A stretch of DNA of 64,000 nt from Caprimulgus europaeus. Its lineage: Eukaryota; Chordata; Aves; Caprimulgiformes; Caprimulgidae. Position numbers and translations under genes: made by a program. The notes beneath the pieces were generated by a model. That model saw only the letters and a program-made list of their open reading frames with translations. It was not told the DNA's origin and ran no database searches. Below are positions 22,346-34,270 of this stretch, one piece after another. Location: NCBI GenBank assembly GCA_907165065.1, contig OU015525.1, positions 45,242,037 through 45,306,036 on the forward strand, in the 5' to 3' direction. Numbering within the stretch: the first letter of the stretch is position 1; each line of letters begins with the position of its first letter.

Positions 22346-22413
22346 GCATTTCTGCAAACAGCTGCCTTCTTTCTGCCATGGTATTTCCTCTTTTCCCACA
22401 ATCTTCAATCATT
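22346..22413 (-). CDS. DTNA: DTNA first coding exon (alpha-dystrobrevin residues 1-22 plus one base)
   Basis: Alpha-dystrobrevin is a cytoplasmic member of the dystrophin-glycoprotein complex. It binds dystrophin or utrophin and syntrophins at the muscle membrane, the neuromuscular junction and astrocyte endfeet. On the minus strand the start codon is at 22412-22410, and 22 codons read MIEDCGKRGN then TMAERRQLFAEM, ending with the first base (C) of an Arg codon. I recognise this as the alpha-dystrobrevin N-terminus; beta-dystrobrevin differs (MIEESGNKRK as I recall it). The exon is bounded by an acceptor after a pyrimidine-rich tract (TTGTCTTCCAG, AG at 22414-22415) and a GTAAGT donor (GT at 22345-22344). 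Only one base (A) separates the acceptor from the ATG, so the rest of the 5' UTR must come from an upstream exon. Coding length is 67 nt, which leaves phase 1, matching the exon at 16450-16530. Residue 5 is Cys where I remember Ser in mammals. A second in-frame ATG (codon 12, 22379-22377) has a strong ACCATGG context. Confidence 0.95.
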
Positions 22414-23950
22414 CTGGAAGACAAAATAATGTGAAAATATTGAGTATTATTCCCAGGCTGAACATACATACAAAAACATCCATAATTGATCCCCAAGAAC
22501 CTTTGAGGTTGACTGGTGCTCCATGTGCCTTTTGCCAGCCTCTCTGTGGCATGGTTTGCAGAGAAGCTGGATCCCCAAATTGTCCTCCATTCCCTAGACT
22601 CTGCTTTGAAGCACTTCTTTTCCCTCTCTCTCTCTCTCCCCCAAAGGCAATGTTCAGTTTTTCTGCTTGATGTAACTAACTGACTTACGTAACACAAGCT
22701 CTGAAATTCATTTTAGGTTTTCTTAAATAAGGAATCTTCAGTGTAAATTATGTAAGAGAAAAGAAATCATAAAAGTTTTGGATCTTATTTTATAGTTTAG
22801 AAAATGACTTTCTAGACAACTCTAGGTGGAGGAGACAAAAAAATAACACAACAGTAACAAAATCTCCACTCCACAACATAATATCCTCTATTTACTCAAG
22901 TAAACACACTCCAAATATTCATTCGAATTCAAGACAGTACAGCTCTGATTAAATGAGTTCCAGTAACAGGCTGAGAAGTAAGAATATATTTTCCTTCAGT
23001 TTTCAGATATAAAAATCTTCAGAATATTTTGAAGAGCACTACTGCTGGATACAGCACAGAGAAAAGAGACAGCTTCCTTCACAGCCAGCATCCAAGCCAT
23101 AAAAGACTAAAACCTTCAGAGTAAAGATAAATATCTTTAGCACACAAAAGTTGAAGCCAGTGTCAGCATCACCACTTCCTATGGATAATTACTCTAGCAA
23201 ACCAGCATCCTTTCCTCTCTGCCAAGTCTGGTTAGGGCTTCTGACCTGCATTGTAATCTACATCCTTATCTCAACTAGACTGTGTAAAACACTGGACCAC
23301 CCGGGATATAAAGGAGATGCTCTGTGAGACCTGCAATCCAAAATATTCCACCGTATCCCATAGGAAACCCACATAAATATACAACAGGAAAGATAAAAGT
23401 ATCTGATACTGAAGTCTACCATCACCAAAGGACTCAGGATAGAAAAACAGTTTCCTTTTATTTCTAAAAGAAAGAAAGGCAATCACACAAGAGGTGTTTT
23501 GATGTGGTTTTGTGTTTGTTTGTTTGTTTTTCTTTCAACATGCACTGTTCAAACGAAGTGGTGCTACTTTATAACTGCCTTTTCCAAACGGCCTATTCAG
23601 TCCTCAGAGTACTGATAAAGGCTCTGCTGAAGTGCTGTCTATTTATGGTGGGCATTTTGTGATGGGAGCAGCAGTCCCACTAGGAAGCTGACAAAGGGTA
23701 CAGCTGCAGCCTGTTTGCAGGGATATTCGAGTTCACCCTTATGCTCTCATTTGGCCAGGAGTGATACAGATGTGTGTAGCATGGCATTAAGGCTGAGCTG
23801 ATGTATCCTGCCTTTCTGCAGAGACAACAGTGCTCTACAGAGGTGGTCACACCACTTCTGATCTGGAGGTCGCTGGTGTTTTGCTAGCTTAAAGATGTCA
23901 GGGAGTGCTCACATCTACCTGCAAAATGAGATATACCCTATCAGCGAATG
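22414..23950. other. Sequence upstream of the first DTNA coding exon; nothing recognised beyond the acceptor
   Basis: The 3' end of an intron in the DTNA 5' UTR lies at 22414 onward (minus strand), with the acceptor and pyrimidine tract described for the exon. A (CT)n-rich run sits near 22620-22640 and a (TTTG)n run near 23507-23531. No upstream non-coding exon can be called from sequence alone. Confidence 0.55.
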
Positions 23951-24150
23951 ATAGAATCATAGAATGGTTTAGTTTGGGTCAGAAGGGACCTTTAAAGATC
24001 ACCAAGTCCAACGCCCCTGCAGTGAGCAGGGACATCTTCAACTAGATCATCTCGCTCAGAGCCCCGTCCAACCTGACCTTAAATGTTTTCAGGTTTGGGG
24101 GTTCTACCACCTCTCTGGGCAACCTGTGCCAGTCTTTCATCATCCTCGTA
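23951..24150 (-). mobile_element. CR1 LINE 3' tail fragment
   Basis: The plus strand shows ATAGAATCATAGAATGG, GAAGGGACCTTTAAAGATCA, GCAGGGACATCTTCAACTAG and CACCTCTCTGGGCAACCTGT, the reverse complement of a CR1 3' end. About 200 bp are recognisable and the remainder of the element is absent. Confidence 0.93.
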
Positions 24151-24990
24151 CCTTAAGATATGCCAGACCCAACCTTATCCTAATTAGACAGCAAGTAATA
24201 ATATCTTCTGTACCTAGATCAGCCTTAAATTTCTGCCCATAAAAGATGAAAAACTACGTAATTCCACCAATGCCAGCTTGAGTTTCTAACTCCTTTCTGT
24301 TTCTAATCCAACTCATATTAGGAGACATATCTGTCACAGTAAATGACCAGATCTTGTAGGACAGATGGGTTAATAAAGCCTCTTTCACCAGTCAGGGAAG
24401 TTGAGTGAATATTTCAGAGCAAATACAATTTTAGATTAACTTTTATTATTTATACAGTGGGTTACAGGCCATCATAATTTCCTCTGACTTCTCCTGTATT
24501 CAGAATCATTCGACAAACAATGTGCAGCTCTTTTTCAGACTATATATTGTTCATATTAATTGTCTGAGATTGGGTTATTTTGATTTTCACACAAGTATTA
24601 CATTACCTTCTTTCAGTTTCTTGATAAAATTTACACTTAAATCTTACATATTTTTCTTCCTTTATTCATTTGTTGTTTTCATTCCACTAATTCTCTCTAA
24701 CATCTATTAAATAATCACTGGTCCCACAGTGACTGCTGCAAACTTTATCAAAAACAAAAGATGTGTAACTTTATTCTCCCTTCCCTCTTATTGTCTCTTG
24801 GATAAAAATATTGCTTTTAAATATCTACAGAGCATACAAAGGAATGTGGCTCATTTGTGACCTTACTCATGGAAGAACTTTCCCTGTCAAAATTCAGTAA
24901 AAAAAAGTTATTTTTCAAATACTGCAAATTGTACAGTAAGTTTTCCACTTTTTCAGAGAGCCTGCTCCTAACGTGCCCTTTCAGTGGAGT

Positions 24991-25010
24991 AAAAATCATT
25001 AATGATTTTT
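24991..25010. repeat. Perfect 20-bp palindrome with homeodomain-type cores
   Basis: The segment reads AAAAATCATT followed directly by AATGATTTTT, a perfect palindrome without a spacer. The centre contains ATTAAT, i.e. two overlapping TAAT/ATTA cores as bound by many homeodomain proteins. Binding is an inference. Confidence 0.9.
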
Positions 25011-26931
25011 CCCTTCTGGGCAGTTCATCCTTCCCTTACTTTTATTGATGTTTATATCTCCTTATAGAAAATATTCCCTGGATCAGATCATAATTTTTCA
25101 GAATGTCCCATTATCTAATAAAATGGAATCACGCTTTTCACTGCTGGGGCTTACAGGGCTTATGGAGCCTGACAAATAACTTTCTATTTATACACACACA
25201 ACTCAGGCTTCCATGGAGAGGGAAGAAACTTTACATTTATATTTTTAAGACTCTCACTGCACTGGATATTTTGCAGATTTTAAAATAGCCTTCATCCCAA
25301 ATGACCATCCTAGAATCCTCTGGAATCCGGTCTCTCTTCAGATCGTATAAATCTTAGACTGAAAACCAAAACACAGCTATTCTAACTACTAAGAAGAAAA
25401 TTAGCTCTATCCTAAGAAAACCAGGACAGGGATATGTGCCATTAAGCTAATGAGAACATTAGTGCTGGTCATATTTTCAGACAGATATCTTCTATCCTTC
25501 CTTTGCATCTTTTCCCTCATAGAAGAAAAATTACATCAATATTGTTATTTTTGAGTCACCATTGATAGGAATTAACTCAACTGAGTCTTCCAAGCTTTTT
25601 CTATGCATTTTTAACTCTAGAATGTGCTACAGGCTCAACTCACGCCATCGGTCATGGGTGTTGGGCACCTCCCTTTTCAACCTTGCTCACCTTGATCCAG
25701 CTTACAGGTACACAGCTCAACTCTCTAACTGAGATTACAGAGACTCATGCTTTGAGCTTGGGATGTGCTCAGCTCAGTCCCCGGGGCTGGCCGTGAGCAT
25801 AATTAACTACAGTCATGATGAACTGTTTCTCATTTTGCTTATAACACATGTCAATTCACAGGAAAAAAAAAGTACAACTTGTTCTACAGGGGAAAAGAGC
25901 AAATCACAAACTGAACTTTAATGTACTTTACAAAACAGAATAAATTATCAGAGACATGATTTTGAAAAATATTAATTAATGTACACTCTTCCCATAGTAG
26001 GGATTAGATTATATTTGTCTTCTATTGATCTCCTCCACTATCTTTTTCCCTTTATATTCCTCCCCAGGAAATAGCTTCTCCACTGAAAGTAGGGAGAACA
26101 ACAGCTCTGCATCTAATTAAAATTCTTGTCATGGGCTAATTAGTAAGGTATCAATTAGCAAGGTATTAAGGCTTTAATATATTACAGACATTCCAGAACA
26201 GAAATTATGCCAAGCATAAGGTTTGCAGCCTCTGAAAAAGATACCATGAATGTTTCATTTCTATCAGTGTTTCAAGCTGCAGACTTTTATGACATTAGTT
26301 ATAACTTTGAACTCTTTTGACTACAATTTCATGCTTATCATGTATTGAAAGCATAGTCTATTTTTTAATATGCTTTATTTGTTTATAAAGTCTGGGAGGG
26401 AATATCATAATATACTTAAGGTGACAACTAACTAACTAATTTTTCTTTGCTGTTGTGCTGCTTTGGTTTACGAGTACTGTAATAGTCTCTCTCACATTAA
26501 GTTTTTTTCTTGTTTTAATATTTATAGGGTAAATAGTGTACTTTATTAACCCCTGGTTTATGTCATCCTTCTTGTTGTAAGTATATTTACATTTCTTGAG
26601 CTATCTCTCTTCATGGTAAGATATGTCTGCCACAATTAAATCATTAGCTCCAAAAAAACCATCAAAAGAAGCAATTGTCTGTATCCCTGGAGAAGGAGCT
26701 CTCCTCTGGAGAGTTCCATACACTTCACCAAAGACTAAAAAATTCCCGACCTGACACATGTGTGTGCACAGTTTGATGGCTCTGAGAAAAGCCACCCCAT
26801 TAACACTTCCACAAACCCCTGTCCCGTTTGTTTGTGACAGATGAAGTGCCCTGGGGAGGCGGGAAGCATGCCGGTGAGGAAAATCGGCTGCTGAAACTGA
26901 TTAATTGTGACATGAAAAATTGATAAAGTCC

Positions 26932-26959
26932 CATGTGATGGCTGTGACACAGCCACATG
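26932..26959. repeat. Bulged inverted repeat
   Basis: CATGTG and GGCTGTG (26932-26946, with three extra bases) face CACAGCC and ACATG around a single central A at 26947. The arms pair for 12 bases with one 3-base bulge. It sits inside a segment (26735-26965) rich in possible factor sites such as GATTAATTG. Confidence 0.85.
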
Positions 26960-29900
26960 TTTGACAAAAGAAGAATGACTTTCCTGATGGTCTTTCAGGC
27001 TGGATAAAAGTTGTTTTTTTTTATTGAAGCAGGCACAGAGGAAAAAGCAAAAGAGTTGCCTCTGCCTGAGTTTTATCCAGTTGTGCTTGCTGCAGCTCTG
27101 AAGTACTTGGGAGCGTTCTGGAACGCAACTTCCAGCTGGCAGTTTTGCTCCAGAAGACTGGTAAAACCAACAGTGAGTCTCTCGAGATCACTTTTGGAAA
27201 AAGTACCATTGTTTGGTAGAAAATACCAACCAGGCTCAAGCACTCTTTATTCTGAGCGGTCTGTATTGCCCTAGCGAGGAAATTTTCAACTCCTGATATA
27301 AACAGCTTTTTTTTTTTCTTCCATCAAATGTCAAACGTTAAATACTCGCTTTGGTGTGTCTGGGAATCGGAAGCATTAGGACGCAGAAAAACGTGCTGGT
27401 TTCCCAGTGACTATTTTTCATGCTGTTGACAAACCAGATGCTATTTTCTATGCAGCTGGTCAATATTTAAACCCAGCTTTGAGTAGACAATAGTAACATT
27501 TTTCAGCAGCACAGGCTTCTTGTTTGCCATTGCTTAGGACAGTTTTCTCAAAATGCCCTTCTTGCATAACAAACTGCTATTCCTTTTCAGGATTTACCAG
27601 CATCAGAAATTGTGATTTATGAAAATGAAAGAGCCTGCTAGGGTCTAGCTTACAGTGACTTTATGAGGAACTTGAAAACGACAGTCAACAGCTAGGTTTG
27701 GAGTGCTGTACACACAGAATCCATAGTAATACGAGAGATATTTTCCATAGATTTCTTCCTCTTCTTCCATTTTCTCAAAATTCAGCCCCAGTAGGTGGAT
27801 GCTGCTCAGCTAACTTGAAAAAAGTTATGGCTGCTTCCTTCAAAGGGAATTTAGGCTGGAGAATGGAGAGTTAAAAGGGACAGTGAGTGCGAGCTAAAAC
27901 TGTATTTGCAAAGTCACCAATCTTAGCAATCCTTGAAGTTAATAATGAGAATCATGAAAGGCTATTTCAGAGCCCTCTTCCCTTTAATGGATTTATTGGT
28001 GCCTTATGAATGTCTTGTTCCACATCTTTTAATGAAGCAAGTCCCTAATAGGTCTTTCTCAGCTTTACATTCCAGGACTAATATTTGGTACGACAATACA
28101 ATTGTTCAGTGTTCTTTCCTGAGGCTAGGTATAATTGCATTGCACTTACAGTGCTTGTTTGTATTTTATCTAGATTAGCATTTACAGTGAAGAAGGAAAA
28201 TAAAAGCTGTTGCTAAGCTCATGTCCAACATGAGCCTCAATAAGTCTGCCTCTTCTTATTTTTGCCGTATTTCATAATTTTAATATTACAAAAAAGTCAA
28301 AATTATCTCTTCATTTGTTCCTTTAGTGAAACGTGCTTTCTGTTTTTAAGACAGAATTTTCCAACAAATTTTTCATCAGTTCCCCTTCTGGGAGCTTCAT
28401 ATCCTTAGTAGAAAACTGTCAAAAATGCCTAATAAGGCACTGACTGCAAATCATTTTCATTACACTCAGTCTTCAGGGAAGTCTGAATGCTATGCAAATC
28501 TTACCTGTGAGGTCTAAAATACAAATTGTGGAGAGGTTCACCACTAATGAAAAAAAGGCAATTTGAAGACAGAAAACACGAGAGTCAAAATAGACTGATT
28601 TCATATTTAATACTGTACAGAATCTGAACTTTAATAGAGGATGCTGTGACTGTTTGGCTTCAGGGAGCAAAGGAACCACCAGTCATTTTCCATGTGCACT
28701 AGACATTATCAAGTTTAGGAATTCAAAATGTTATTAACTAGGCCAAAATATATCCCAAATCATTGCTGTTCTCCTTTTTATGGGTGCCTGTAGAATATAA
28801 TTTTCAGTTTTTCTCTGCAACATAAAGGAGAGCTTCTCTCCTGTAACACAGAATCTTACTAATCCAGACATGAAAGAAAACCAGTACCTGAGACTTCCAA
28901 TACATATGTGAAACTTTACAGAACTCTCTTACAAGAATTGCTTACATACCTTTTTCCAACCATGCTATTTTAGAGTCAGCCTTTCTGGCACTGTAAGAAA
29001 CTACTCTATAAGATAAAACATGGAAAAGAAGCTAATGTTCAGTGCTCCAGATATGTTTTCACTCTGAGAATAGAAAAAGATTCAATAAAATAATTTTGGT
29101 CAGCTCCAAAAAATTTTTCTCCAGTGCTTTGCTGCCATCACTTCTGATACACAGTTCTGATGAACATTAAGCATTGATTTTAGCTAACTGGTACAGATTT
29201 AAATACAGCTTTTCAAAGTTCTGTTCAAATGCTATTTTAAAATTACATTTTGTTTCAGTTTTATTAAATATTTTAAAACAAATAAAGCAGATATTGATTT
29301 CCTTTACACTCATGCATGATGTTTCAGAGCCTTAGTTCAGCTTAGTTCTAGAAAAAGAAAACCCCCAAACATCCAAAAGTTGATGATATGCAATGCCAAA
29401 TCTGCTTGTCTGGTGTGTTAATCTGTTCATGGAGTTTTGTCATGCCCTCATCAGGGACCTGGATGTCACCCAAACAATCATTTTTCCTTTGATATATGAG
29501 GGGTTTTTAACTATTTTTCTAAAAACCATGATCAATAAAGTGTTGACCATCTTTAAACACTCAAATTTGCAATTCTACTTTTTCCAGTTTGTTAGGCAAA
29601 AAATAATTTTTAGGAAAAACCATAATGAAACTCAAGGGATAAAAAGTTATAAGGACTTTATCAGAGGAAGCATGCAACTGATACTCTGATGCTTTGATAC
29701 TCTGGTCTTCTCTCAGGTCTTTTTATTTGCCATTGTAGATACATAAAGGAGGTTGCAGAATTTCACATATAATTAAACTCTTACTTAGTCAATGGGATCT
29801 TTCAGTCATTCTTGTGATGCTCTAATTAAACCCAAATTCATTTGAGTAAGCTGTCAGTGATACAATTGTGTTGGGAAGCATTTCCTGGCTTCTGCCAATT

Positions 29901-32900
29901 TCAATAATACAAATTGTCAGTTTTTGTAAACAGGGATTTGTCAATTATTTGCTGTAGGACACTAGCTACTTTCATCTCCTTAGAATTATAAAAACATCTA
30001 AATAAACCAAATGGTAGCTGTGGGAGAAGATACATTCCCAGGCAGTTGAAATTATTGATCTCTTTTGAGTGTACTGTGAAAATCTTTCACTAAAAGTATC
30101 GTTGGGTAGTCAAACAAATTAGTTAATAGAGAGGCTGTTGGCTTTTATCACCTTATCTGATCAAAAGATTAATTGAATAGCTATTGATTTAGAGAAGTTG
30201 AAAAAAAACTTATCAGCTAAGAAGAGTTTTCCATTACTGAACTGAGAACCAAGAAGAATTTACTTCTTTCATCTTTATGCCTGAAATACACCCCTTTGGT
30301 TTTTATCCACATTGTAATTTTCTGAAATATTATAACAAATAGATTCATGAAAAAGTAGTCTGAATTATATCTAAGCAACACAGCTAAAAAAAAAGAATCT
30401 TTAAAAACATTCAATGGAAATCCAAGCATCTCCAGATCTAGCTGGGGGAAAGGTGGAAAATAAATTACAAATGAAAATTATGAGGCATTCATGAAATTGT
30501 TCACATATAGTCTTTCATTGTAGAATCTGTTAATTTCTCTAGAAGTTCAGTGAGAGCAGGCACTAGGACTACAAAATGGCCTGAGGATGGGAACTAACAA
30601 ATCTATGAGCATATTTGGGTTAAGCATACCTTCTGAGACAAAAAAGCTTTGATTACTACGTCTGTATGAATCTTGTGCAGAGATCAGATCCTTAATGCAA
30701 GTAAGAGCAGCCTACCTGATCTAATTAATATCTGAAGAAGGAAATTTTAGCACTTAACTATTGTCAGAGAATAAGGAAATGGAAGATTTTCCTTCTTTTA
30801 CCTGGCCATGTCCCTCCTGTGAGTGGCCTGATAACCTGGGTAAAAGCGATACAGCTAGATCCTTCTGGTGGCTGCATCCAGCTGAAGATTCTTTTAAAGC
30901 AGACGGCAGCTTCTTTCTTTTAATTCTGTTTCCAAGTACCAGATCACACTGAAGGACACACATGTAAGTCTCTACGTTTGTGGTGGGAAAATAAGTTCCA
31001 TGTGCATTGTTAAAATGATTTTACTTGGCAGCCTTAGCTATAATAGCTCAGTCCTCAAGATAATCAGTTCAGATACTAAGTATCCCAAAGTCAGAATGAT
31101 TAAAATCAGTGTCTGTAAACTCTGGTTCCGTGACTGCCCGCCTGCATGCCCATGAAAAACCACACAAGCAGGACAGTAATACAGTCATTATATCCAACAG
31201 AAACAGAACAGGTAGGCTGCCAGTACCATGTGATAACAGAAGAAATAGCAGAAAAAAATCCAAGCAATGAGATGGCTAAATTTGTAAAAAATTAAGTGAC
31301 AAGACATTACAGGCCAATACAAACATTTCTGAGTCTTCTAATGGTGAACGCATAGGAAAGGCAAACTCAGATGGGCTCAGGTTCAACAAAAGCTTCCTTT
31401 AATCTGTCCTTATTCTGCAAAGCCTTTACACACACACACTGAACTTAAAGCATATGCCTAAATTCCATTGTGCTGACCGGGTTACTTAGCTGAAGAGGAA
31501 CGGACTGCAGAACCCAGCTCAAAGGTTTTTCTGTTTAGTCCTTAAAAAAACATCTAACAAAAAGGACAGCCTACAAACAGTGTATATAAACGGGAATGTA
31601 CTTGAAATGGCACTTCAAGGAGGAGACACAGTATCTCCCAACACAAGATAAGCTTTAGTCACCTGCAGAGATGTATCTAAGAGAGGACACACCTCCTCCA
31701 CATGCCATGTGGAAGTTTACAGAGTACCAAGGTCACTCGGCAAGGAAAAGAAATTAAAGACTTAAAGAGAAGTGTGTAAGAAACTCCAGAATCTTTCCCC
31801 CTCCCTTTCATCCTTTTCCTCTTCATTATTTGGGTGTATGTTGAGATGCTATTCAGGACACTCTTATAAAAAAGTGAACTGCAAAGAAAGCTACATTTTA
31901 TGCCAGTTCATACATCACTCGTTATTCCTGAAGTATCCAACCGCAGAAGGTTAGCATAAGCTTTTCTGTTATAAAACTGTTTTTGATGCAAATGTATTCT
32001 GACTTTGCCTCCCAGCAAATGCAGGCCTCCCGTTGCTGCACTACTCTCATACAATACTACCATATCCTTTCACATTAGTCTAGTTATTTCATTTCAGTGA
32101 TTAATAAGGTGCAGCTATTTATTAGAGGCAGGAATTTTTGCAAAACTATCTATTTAATAAATAGTAAGTCAGGCATCTTACGTCCTCACTACAACATCAA
32201 TATGTTAGACATAAGGCTGTGAAGGGCTGTAATAACTTAAAACTATTCAAGAAAAAACCTACCCTTATTTCAACAGGTAAAGGATGACAGGAAATAAACA
32301 CAAACGCAACTGAAAAAAAAATAGACAGCCTGATATGCACTACTGGCTAGTTTATTTTCCCAAATAAAAAACCTAATATACCAAATTACTTTTGACCTAA
32401 TTAAAATCTGACATTATTTTATTAGGCAATATCATTATTACAATAGCATACAGAAGAGAATGGAATACAATATAATTACGTAGCAAACAGTCTCATACCC
32501 TAACCAGAATGGAAAGCTAATGCTTGAAATATTGAATGCAAAGATAATGGCTGGTGATGCTGGTAAATGGACACAGCAGAAACAGGCTGCTACATATGAT
32601 TCATCCTGTTCTTCCCTCTCAGATTACCTCTAGCACTGGTTGGACCTGGCTAAACTTGAGTTACTGCTGTATATGCAAAATATGCTTGGAGAGTAACATT
32701 TTTAATAAAACAGTATTCATCATCTTGTGAAAGAACATTTAGGTTATAAAAATCCCTCCAAACATTTCAGCTGTTAGAAATATGCTTGTAAGCAGACTTC
32801 TGTCTGGAGAAATTTCAGGGTCCTGAATTTACCTTTCCCATGGCAAGGGGGGAATGTGAATAAAGTCAAAGGGAGCACAGGAAAGCCCAGAAGAAGCACA

Positions 32901-34112
32901 GCTAATCAAACTGGCACCTATGGCTGCAGAGATTTCTGATCTGCTTTGAAATCCTCAAGTGGTTGTTGAAATACATTTTTCTTCACGTTAAATGAAGTAG
33001 ATAGCTTCTTAGAAACACTCACCTAAGGGAAGTCAAGGCAGAAGACACGCTCCTATGCAAGCACTGCTCTAGGATGCACAGAATCCATCAACTTTTGTGT
33101 AAAAATGACTTTTTAACATCAATGACAGGTTACAAGAGGTGCCAAAAGATTCAAGACAGGGTCACATAGCACTTTAGGTCTATATGTGCTTCTGTCATAT
33201 TCCACCAAAGATTAAATGTTCTCAAACTATTTTTTCAATACCTCCTTCCTTTGCAATGATAATTTTCCTTCTGTTTCTGCTGAGGTCTATTATTATGCAT
33301 ACATTTAGTACAAAAACAACAGTTCACATTTAAATGCACACATAAAGTCATGACGAAGGTGAACATTTTACATGCTGTATGTGTCCCGCTGCCAGGAGGA
33401 ATTACTGGTCTCAAACCAACATTTTCACCTGTGCAGGGCATTTTTTTTACCCTGGGAGAAGTGCTATGGACTTCAGTGAGGCTGCTCAGTGAATAATAAG
33501 GACTTTCCTGTCCTTATGTCACGGCTCAATTCAGTAAGATTTTTTTGTTTTCGAAGACCACACAACAGAGCAGTTCTAGGTGAACCACCTCAAAAACCAC
33601 TCTGTGGAGCAATCCCAGTCACTGAACTCCCCACTGTGAAGGTACCATTTCCAAGATCCACCACACTTACACAGATACTTCACAAAGACCAGACACCAAA
33701 AATCAGCGACCATCAACTATCAGAAAGGCTCAAATCCAACAGAAGAAGGGGAATGGATGGTCAGTGTGAAAACAAAGAGACACCCTACAGAAAATCATGG
33801 GGCATTATCACCTCCAGCATCTTGCAAGGTGCAATATATTCTAGGAGAGAGAGTACCAATGCAAACTGTTGCAAGCTAATTTTTATGTTAAATGCTTCGG
33901 TTCTGAGCAGATAAAACATTGTACAGACACAGTATCAGGTACTGACCACCTGTAACCAAGTACCACAGCAGCCCAGCAGCTGCACCCAGCCAGAGCTGCC
34001 AGGGTATTCAGGGCTACTGCAAGGGCACTGCAAACTGGGACACAAGAGCAAGAGGATAACACTAATCCTCTCAGAGAGCAGTAACCCCACTAGGCTTGGA
34101 TTTTGACAACAA

Positions 34113-34270
34113 AATCATAGAACCATAGAATGATTTGGGTTGGAAGAGACTTTTAAGGGTCATCTAGTCCAACCCCCTGCAGTGCGCAGGGACATCTTCA
34201 ACTAGATCAGGTTGCTCAGAGCCCATCCAGCCTGACCTTGAATGTTGTCAGGGATGGGGCTTCTACCATC
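34113..34270 (-). mobile_element. CR1 LINE 3' tail fragment
   Basis: The plus strand shows AATCATAGAACCATAGAATG, GGTTGGAAGAGACTTTTAAG, CATCTAGTCCAACCCCCTGC and CAGGGATGGGGCTTCTACCA. This is the reverse complement of the last about 155 bp of CR1, of the same type as the copies at 20596-21370 and 23951-24150. Confidence 0.94.

Larger units (their letters stand above)
24151..34112. other. Non-coding; candidate regulatory segments only
   Basis: About 10 kb of A+T-rich sequence lies in the inferred DTNA 5' intron or flank. It contains a perfect palindrome (24991-25010) and a segment at 26735-26965 with a bulged inverted repeat that looks less decayed than its surroundings. Open frames (27011-27274, 29393-29689 and others) are short and without motifs. 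No repeat family is recognised. Confidence 0.55.

Noticed and set aside
22414-22697. N-terminal extension of the open minus-strand frame upstream of the DTNA ATG
   Set aside because: The frame is open only because the intron lacks stops here; the acceptor at 22414-22415 and the family's known N-terminus place the start at 22412.
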